Shown here piece after piece: positions 58,201-64,000 of a stretch of DNA of 64,000 nucleotides. Below the pieces are notes generated by a model. It worked only from the letters and a program-made list of their open reading frames with translations, was not told the DNA's origin and did not search any database. Both the position numbers and the translations under genes were made by a program. This stretch comes from Lytechinus pictus (lineage: Eukaryota; Echinodermata; Echinoidea; Temnopleuroida; Toxopneustidae). Position 1 is the first letter of the stretch; each line of letters begins with the position of its first letter. The stretch lies in contig NC_087261.1 in NCBI RefSeq assembly GCF_037042905.1, forward strand, positions 14,458,217-14,522,216, in the 5' to 3' direction.

Positions 58201-61200
58201 TCTCCTGGCTGACGAGAAATAACAGAAATAGTTTAATCAATAATAATTTTGGCATGATGTCTTTAACGAAATGTCAAAGGGTTCGTAAAAAAAAAAAGAA
58301 TCGAGAATAGAAATTGACGAACCCACGAGGACGATTCTAAAGGGATATGGTCCGGGCTTAAAATATTGTATAGGGTAAAAGCATTTGTTAATGATAGGAT
58401 ATTATTGATGATATACAATACTCTTGTACTGCCACATATTTCATATTGCAATGTTCTTTGGGCTACATCTAAAGTGTCAACTACCAATATATTTCTCCTG
58501 CAAAAGAAAGCAGTTCGCATATGTACTGGGTCTGGTTACAGAGACCATACAAATCCCTTATTTGTAAAGCTGAAGTGCTTGAAGGTAGAAGATATTTTTT
58601 TTTTTGCAAACTGCCTTATTTATGTTTCGTTTTAATGCCAATATGCTACCTGACTCATTTTCTTCAATGTTTTAAGCCTAACAGCACTGTCCATTTATAT
58701 AGCACAAGACAGTCATCGAACATACATTTGGTTAATCCCCGCACCGCATTAGCTCATAAATCAATTAAACACCGTGGTTCAGATGTTTGGAATTCTCTTC
58801 CACATAATATTCGAAATTTGAAAACCTCACATTCTTTTAAATTGGCTGTAAAGCACAATCTCCTTTCAAAATTACAGAATCTGTAAAGTGCTAGTAACGT
58901 ACATGTATACATGTATTTTGTTTTCTTTCTTTCTTCTATTTGTAACTGAAGATTAAGAATTTAACTTTGTTGAATTACTATACCATATATTCATAACAAT
59001 TTGAAACTTAATTGTTATATCTCGGCAGTCTATCACTTTTACATTCTTCTCTTTCTTTCCTCTCTTCCTTATTCTTACATTTTATTTTGTTTTCTTGAAT
59101 GCAAAACCAGTTTAAAGGTGCTTCAACCAATCAAGCTTTAAGCTTATGTTGTAACACCTTTGTATGTTCCTTATTTACTTGTGTTTCATATATATATATT
59201 TATATATTATCTGTGTATTATTTTACATTGTACATTGTGAACATGCATGAATGAATAAATAAAAAAATAAATACAGTAAAATTCACAGAGCGAAATGCTG
59301 AAAATTTCATCAAAATCGGAAAACAAATAACGAAGTTATTGAATTTTAAAGTTTGTCAATATTTTGTGAAAACAATTATGCACATCGTCATGAATATTCA
59401 TGAGGTGGGCTGATGATGTCACATCCCCACATCCCCACTTTCCCTTTTCTTATGTTATTACATGAAATCATAAATGTTTCATTTTTTCATACATGTGTAA
59501 ATAATGTGTCTCCATTATGATGGAATAAGTTGCGGCAATAAATAACTAATGCACTTAATCAGTTGTCAATCCAATTGCTTTAGTTCTTGGTAGAATTTTT
59601 TTTATAGTAAACCTAATTTCATATCATAAAATACAAAATAACAAGTGGGGATATGACATCATCAGCCCGACTAATGAATATTCATAAAGACATGCACTGC
59701 AAAAACACCGGTGTTGATTTAACACCAGCCCGGAATCTATATATGTCCACACCAAAGAAGTGTTAAACTACACCAGTTTGGTTTCGGTTTAACACCAGAT
59801 AGGTGTTTATACAACACCAACTAGAATTAAAACAGTAAATGGATTTGATTCCAAACTGGTGTTGTTTCAATACTTCTCTGGTATGGACATAATATATAGA
59901 TTCCGGGCTGGTGTTAAATCAACACCGGAGTTTTTGCAGTGTGCCTAGAACTGTTTCACTGGAATAATGCAAAATCTTTAAAATTCAATAACTTTGTTAT
60001 TTGTTATCCAATTTTGATCAAATTTTCAGCATTTTGCTTTTTGAATTTTGCTCTATTTCTTGAGGTATAAATATCCCCAGCCTGGACCATCCCTTTAAGA
60101 TGTCAATTTTTATTCATGATACCTTAGGTGGAAGGCATGAGAGGAAGCACAGAGACCCTCGCTCCCCTAGGACTAATGATCGTTCTGGAGTTCATGGGGG
60201 CGATGGCGTGGATGGAACGAAGAAAGGAAAGCACCGATCAAAGGTTCATCGAAATCATTCAGCTTCTAGTAAACACAAACATGAAGAGAAGAAGCCGGAG
60301 AAAAGGAGGAAGATGTCTGCTCCTTCCATCTTAGAACAGACTGTCTCTGGACCAATTGAATTAGCTGTGAGTCATATGGAATATGATTTATTTGTCTCTT
60401 TATTTGAGTACAAAAATTAACTGAGTTATCCCGAATCTATTCGTCTATTTTGTCGGGGTTCAAAACTTAACTATATGAATTATACCGAATCTCTTTGTCT
60501 CTTAATTATCTGGGCTAAAAACTTAACTATACACAGTAAAAAAAAAATAATTATACAACGCTGTTTACTATATGAACCTTACAGTAATTGTTTAAACAGT
60601 TTAAAGAGCTGTTTAAATCTTAAGCAACAAAGTTTAATTTTCAATATATAATCTTCAATAAATTAAACATGATTGTTTAAACGGTTAAACAAATACTGTA
60701 AGGTTCATATAGTAAACAGCGTTGTATAAAATCTTAAACAGCGTTTTTACTGTGTAGAAGTTATACGGAAACTCATTGTCTCCCAATTTGTCGGGGTTCA
60801 AAACTACGAATTATAAATACCAAATAAATTCGTCGCTCAATTTGTCCGAGTAATTAACTATGAGTTATTATCCCTTTGTCTCTTTGTCTGATAATGAAAC
60901 CAAGCTGTGAGTTATGTTGAATCCCATTGTCTTTGTATCCGAGTTCAAATGTTAGCTGTGGGTTATCCCGCATTTCTCTGTTTCTTTTAGTTCTAACATA
61001 TCCAGGGAGTTTTGTCGAATCTCTCGAGTTCGAGACTGAGATGTGAGATATACCGAATCTCATTTCGCTTCGTCTTAAAGCAAAACTAAGCATTGAGTTA
61101 TACCGAGTCTTGTTGTCTATTAATGTGTCTTAGCATGCACAAAACGTAGCGTGCGAGTTATCCCGATTTTTTTTCCTCTCATAAAAGAATACTTAGAAGT

Positions 61201-62901
61201 GATTATAATATTTCATTGCCTTAAAACTTTTCTCAAAACAGAGATATACCGAATATCGTTTTCTATTTTGTCTGAGTTCAAAAAATAGCTGTGAGTTTTA
61301 AGGATTCGTTTATCTGAGATCAAAACCGAGTTATACCGAATATCTTTGTCTCTTTGTCTGATTCAAAAGCTTAGCTGTGAGTTATACCGAACCTTTTTGT
61401 TTGAGTTAAAAACCGAGGAATACCGAATATCTTTGTCGGTTTGCAAAACTCATTAGCTGCGAGCTGATGCGAGATTTACCAAATCCCTTGTCTCAATACA
61501 AAGCTGTAAGCTATGTCTCAATACAAAGCTGTAAGTTATACCGAATATCTGTGTCCGTTTGTGCCGTTTGTCTGAATTCATAACTTATAGCGGCGGTCGA
61601 TATCACAGCTATTTGTCACTTTGTCTGAATTAGAAGTGAGTTACACCGATTTTTTTCCTTTTCTTAGTTCAATATCTATGCAGTATACTGAATCTCTTTG
61701 TGTCTTAATAATTTCTGAAAACGCATTTTCCCCTTAAAGGAGAATGAAACCCTTGAAACCAGCTGAATCCATATCAAAGAGAAAAATCAAAGAAACATAT
61801 TGTTGAAAGTTTGAGGAAGATTGAATGAATAATAAGAAAGTTATGAGCATTCGAATATTGAGATCACTAGTGCCATGTAGATCCTCCCAACGGCAATGCG
61901 ACCAAGATCTGTGATATCACACACGTACAACTCCCTCATTACTTTAGTACTTATTTCACTTATATTCTCACTTTTATAGAGTCTATCACAAGGTGAGGTG
62001 TTCTCTTTATGAGATGACAAGTACAGAGGTTTCACAACATTATATCATTGATGAATCGTTTGTCATATGATTATAGAATGAGCAAAAAGAGATGTTTTGG
62101 GGTATATTTTCAGTGTCCAAATGGGAGAGTTGTACGTGTGTGACATCACAGATCTTGGTCGCATTGCCAATGGGAGGATCTCCATAGCATTAGTGATCTC
62201 GACATTCAAATGCTCATAACTCTTTTATTGCTAGTCCTATTTTACTCAAAGTTTTGTTGATCTTATTCTTTGATTTTTCTGCTTTCACAAAAGCTAACTT
62301 GCTCCAAGAGTTTCATTCTCCTTTAAAGATAAATACCAGTATTGGTAATTGACTTAAAATGAGTTTGAATAGAATCAAATAGAATGACCACCCAAGTGTT
62401 TGTATGTATAAATATGCCAAATTACTCTGGAAGAAAATGTGTAATTTAATTGCTGTGAAATCAGCAATATAAGCACGGAATTCCATCAAATGTCGGGTAA
62501 TTTTCCAAGCAATATTAATTCACTATCCAACATTTTGCTTTTTGTGTAGGTGCTTGATCATTATAGGTTTTCAGCTAAGATATCATGATTTCACAAAGAT
62601 CAGTTTATTTCAATGTTCCAGAACTATGATAATATGGTGACAATTAACCTTGATTTTAAAGACTTTCTGATGAAAAAGATTATTTGCTGCAACTACTCTC
62701 TTTTGCCTTAAATATCCTTGTCTTTATCATGTTTTATACATACAGAATCATAGCTTTGACGAAGCAACGGATTATCTCATTCCGAACTCCACTCGTGATG
62801 ATTCAACCAAAGATGGTAACGATGAAAATTCATCTGTGACGTCACCCGTGTCATCACCCACCGAACTTACATTTCCAAGCCCCCTTAAACCATGCAGAAA
62901 A
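46297..62901 (+). CDS. CABIT-domain adaptor, GAREM/THEMIS-like (3' end outside window)
   Basis: Exons: 46297-46886, 47745-47878, 49073-49399, 50982-51072, 51946-52053, 55788-55858, 56920-57034, 57313-57732, 60128-60366, 62746-62901; all junctions are in phase except exon 1/2. Exon 1 residues 21-45 (LTWSADSQSISKILRKYQLP) and 156-186 (PKVVRVI, DLHVGNELVLLDV) resemble the CABIT start. Exon 2 has RCRLRESNDPQKIIKLNLK then WTGIY, matching the CABIT core PhixC...PhixLPPhixxxGxF with N for P and Y for F; exon 3 continues SLHGLPTTVRI. Exons 7-10 are Ser/Pro/basic-rich with proline motifs (PPPIPYRRR, RPLPDVP, PPLPPRTP) and DYLIPN, similar to the SHP2-binding tyrosine context of GAREM1. Known: GAREM proteins link receptor tyrosine kinases to GRB2 and MAPK. 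Start: ATG in AAGATGG context. A SAM domain, if any, would be outside the window. Confidence 0.8.
46990..47160. repeat. GGGTGGTTGTC minisatellite
   Basis: Imperfect short units of the type GGGTGGTTnTCnTAG in CABIT-gene intron 1. Confidence 0.7.
48575..49071 (+). repeat. ~490-bp polypyrimidine expansion before exon 3 acceptor
   Basis: Almost pure C/T (CTTCTTCTCCCC-type units) with few purines, ending in TTTCTCTTTGACAG directly at exon 3 (49073). Potential triplex-forming DNA. It produces long Ser/Leu/Phe-rich and Glu/Lys/Arg-rich spurious ORFs on both strands. Confidence 0.9.
49549..49841. mobile_element. hAT-type MITE, CAGTGGCG ends
   Basis: Ends CAGTGGCG and CGCCACTG; flanks ACATCTTC and ACTTCTTC match 7 of 8. 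Contains G, C and A tracts and a TTTGCTCGCTCGCTCC motif. In intron 3 of the CABIT gene. Confidence 0.75.
50106..50620. mobile_element. TTAA-flanked MITE, copy 3
   Basis: Left end AGGGGAAGTTCACCCTGAC after TTAA; right end GGTGAAATTCCTC before TTAA; closely related to 33673-34160. Confidence 0.8.
51053..51700 (+). repeat. ~41-bp tandem array seeded by exon 4 end and its donor
   Basis: The last 20 bases of exon 4 (CTCAGGAATAAGAAAC) plus the donor GTAAT form the first unit; downstream units repeat AAATTCAAACTCAGGAATA, then AAACGTAAT- or AAGGTAATT-like text, then CAGTCTGCTT. About eight diverged units, interrupted by the foldback 51082-51360. Confidence 0.7.
51082..51360. mobile_element. Foldback element nine bases after the exon 4 donor
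   Basis: Ends CTCTAAATGCAAAAGAGCTA and complement, with ~50-bp outer arms and inner CCTTTGGAGTGAAC repeats in both orientations. Confidence 0.85.
52240..54710 (-). mobile_element. Second tRNA-derived SINE type, split by a later insertion
   Basis: Minus strand head near 54710 has TAGCTCAGTCGG (box A) and GGTTCGATTCC (box B), then runs to CCCTTTGGTA at 54617. The body resumes at 52344 with CCCTTTGGTAAGGCATTTAT and contains CTTAAGCCGTCGGTCCCCTGG. 52345-54616 is the inserted element. The fragment TAAGCCGTCGGTCCC near 2150 may belong to the same family. Confidence 0.7.
52345..54616. mobile_element. 2.27-kb element with ~210-bp inverted arms and 10-bp target duplication
   Basis: Arms 52345-52555 and 54405-54616 are near-perfect complements, starting CTTATTATAATCACTCGGG, with repeated GGGTCGCGTTCGAAATCACT units. 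Flanks TACCAAAGGG at 52335-52344 and 54617-54626. The interior has a ~30-bp direct repeat with GGTTGAAGAGAAG (about 52726 and 52835) and AT-rich palindromes (53080-53215); no transposase seen. Long arms with a 9-10-bp duplication resemble Mutator-like elements. Confidence 0.8.
55024..55630. mobile_element. Element with TTTTGTCTCACCCAC ends and three internal repeats
   Basis: Left end TTTTGTCTCACCCAC is mirrored by GTGGGTGAGACACAAA. Between them are about three ~170-bp units containing CAGTCACTTTTC, TAGATGTACTTAG, GACCTGCATG and AAGGTCATTTTGAGGTCAA. Confidence 0.75.
56310..56470. mobile_element. Foldback with TAGCCTCTTGTC ends
   Basis: Right end GACAAGAGGCTA complements the left; flanks ACCTTCATG and ACCTCCATG match 8 of 9. 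Centre is the palindrome CCTAATTCGC-TTC-GCGAATTAGG. Confidence 0.75.
58360..59276 (+). pseudogene. 5'-truncated LINE fragment (reverse transcriptase C-terminus)
   Basis: Frame 1 (58366 on) reads ILLMIYNTLVLPHISYCNVL, QKKAVRICTGSGYRDHTNPL; after a frameshift near 58610 frame 2 reads STRQSSNIHLVNPRTA and HRGSDVWNSLPHNIRNLK to a stop at 58884-58886. These are conserved C-terminal LINE motifs, of a family different from the 35854 LINE. Tail AATGAATAAATAAAAAAATA at about 59250-59276; TAAAAT flanks both sides. Confidence 0.85.
59695..59942. mobile_element. MITE with CACTGCAAAAA ends, copy 2
   Basis: Matches 5418-5651 in ends and in GGTGTTGATTTAACACCAG arms; nested inside the MITE 58337-60098. Confidence 0.85.
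60361..61730 (+). repeat. ~50-60-bp tandem array seeded by exon 9 end and its donor
   Basis: The first unit is the exon 9 end TTAGCT plus donor GTGAGT and following TTTGTCTCTTT...GAGTnCAAAA. Around 20 diverged units follow with GAGTTATACCGAATCTC, TTTGTCTCTTTGTCTGAG and TTCAAAAC. Exact AGCTGTGAGT recurs at 60903, 61287 and 61373, AGCTGTGGGT at 60954. Interrupted by the MITE 60531-60755. Confidence 0.8.
60531..60755. mobile_element. MITE with ACACAGTAAAAA ends inside the tandem array
   Basis: Right end TTTTTACTGTGT complements the left; inner arms CGCTGTTTACTATATGAACC and complement are near perfect. Confidence 0.85.
61734..62326. mobile_element. TTAA-flanked MITE, copy 5
   Basis: TTAA at 61734-61737 and 62323-62326; ends AGGAGAATGAAACnCTTG and complement; arms contain ATCACAnATCTTGGTCGCATTG on both sides. 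Confidence 0.85.
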
Positions 62902-62996
62902 GTAAGTTGATATTGTTGGACGAACTGTGATTTTTCACATTACCCACCGTGTTCTTAAAAAAAAGGAACCGTCATTACATACAGTATTTTTTTAAA

Positions 62997-63483
62997 GAGT
63001 GGATACCATGCGTGACCATGTGGTCTCGAAAAGCACCCTAAACAAGTATTTTCCATATTCTGAAAATGCACACCTTAACAAGTATTGGCGTGTGAAACCC
63101 CAAAGTATTGGAAACAAAACGATACTCTTGGCAAGGATTCTCTGAATCCCTAAACAAATACAGCGATATTTTAATTGTTACAATTATGTCACGGACGTCG
63201 GTTTTACCTTTACCTACATGTACATCACTTGGTTTAGTACGGCTCGCGCAAATCGGACTCTAAACATGTAGTGTTGAATGTTGGGGCAAAAAGTACACAT
63301 TTTAGTCTTTTTTTACCCTTGCAAATTTGACCCTAAACACGTAGCTTTCCTATCGAAATAGATACCCTTTTTTCATTAATTTAGTGTTTTTGACACCCTT
63401 ATTACGTTACGTACGTAACGTGCCATATCTTTAAAAAAAAAAACAATTTTTACATGTTTTTTGTTCGAGCATGGTATCCACTC
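62997..63483. mobile_element. Inverted-repeat element with GAGTGGATACCATGC ends
   Basis: Right end GCATGGTATCCACTC is the exact complement. The interior repeats CCCTAAACAAGTATT-like and CACCCT motifs. In the intron after CABIT exon 10. Confidence 0.75.
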
Positions 63484-64000
63484 GTCAATGCAAGTGGCCC
63501 CCTCCCCCCCCCCCCCCGGCTGATATGCAAAAAAGTGAAAATTGATGACGTCACACGTCGGTACTCTATAAGAAACATAACAAAATTCTTACATGTCAAT
63601 CATGTCAACTGAGGCAAAGACAAAATGGGAGACAACTGATGCCAATTTATAATTAATATGTTCCGGTAGTAGAACGTTTTACAATCCATAACACTTTGTG
63701 CACTGCACTATCAAAAAACACAATACATGCTGGTGTATAACCTGTAGATTGTTGGATGAAACATTGAGTGGACAGAAGGCCCATATTTGTATTGGTCGAA
63801 TATTTAAGTAAAAGATCGGTTGACCAAATGACGTTGGACCATGTGGCGAATAGGTCGGATGATATGGACCAGTGGCGTATCTAGGGAGGGGCAAGGGGGG
63901 CACGTGCCCCGGGTGCCACTTTCAGGGGGGCGCAAGAAAAGGAAAGGGGGCGCAAATAAAGAAAAGGGAAAAAATGAACAGAAAAGGCAAACTTAAGATA
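63484..64000. other. Intron end with C tract, foldback motifs and start of another element
   Basis: 63503-63518 is a C tract; 63780-63870 has GGACCATGTGG/GACCAAATG motifs of the GTCTAAT foldback family; at about 63871 CAGTGGCGTATCTAG plus G tracts opens a CAGTGGCG-type element cut by the window end. No exon recognised. Confidence 0.5.

Larger units (their letters stand above)
58337..60098. mobile_element. TTAA-type MITE, copy 4, split by a LINE and another MITE
   Basis: Left end AAAGGGATATGGTCCGGGCT, right end AGCCTGGACCATCCCTTTAA. Arms with ATGCTGAAAATTTCATCAAA match 30283-30895. Interrupted by 58360-59276 and 59695-59942. Confidence 0.8.

Overview
The window looks like nuclear DNA of an invertebrate deuterostome, most likely a sea urchin. 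The basis is vertebrate-like orthologues split by GT-AG introns, AT-rich introns packed with small inverted-repeat elements, tRNA-derived SINEs ending in ATT repeats, and a LINE whose ORF starts with a 2A-like peptide, a combination known from echinoids. Genus is not determined. No bacterial, viral or CRISPR features were seen.

Four host genes are supported. (1) 2-3089, +: the C-terminal end of a class-A-like GPCR (last two coding exons, 5' part outside the window). (2) 13676-18689, +: a complete six-exon proteasome subunit beta type-2 gene (PSMB2, 201 aa). (3) 25723-40907, -: a complete four-exon MRGBP/Eaf7 gene (176 aa) whose 10.75-kb first intron holds a LINE with an intact 1103-aa ORF in the same orientation. 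(4) 46297 to beyond 62901, +: at least ten exons of a CABIT-domain, proline-rich adaptor resembling GAREM/THEMIS proteins; its 3' end is outside the window and the exon 1/exon 2 junction is out of frame by one base. The genes are unrelated housekeeping, chromatin and signalling functions and show no sign of joint regulation.

Most of the remaining sequence is mobile or tandem DNA: a higher-order satellite (5.8-8.6 kb), elements with G/C-tract ends and CAGnGGCG-type termini, TTAA-flanked MITEs, TA-flanked MITEs, hAT-like elements with 6- or 8-bp target duplications, SINEs, LINE fragments and foldbacks built from GTCTAAT motifs. Several are nested and their order of insertion can be read.

The most interesting observations are: (a) octamers TACATGTA that interrupt otherwise matching repeat copies exactly where the partner copy has TA, as expected for excision footprints of Tc1-like transposons; (b) two introns of the CABIT gene that begin with tandem arrays whose first unit is the exon end plus its splice donor, so donor-like sites recur downstream, with a third intron ending in a ~490-bp polypyrimidine expansion at the acceptor; (c) the 2A-like LINE; and (d) decayed transposons carrying RecQ-helicase-like and BED-finger-like remnants.

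All reading was by eye; exon borders rest on reading frame, splice consensus and remembered family similarity, not on alignments.
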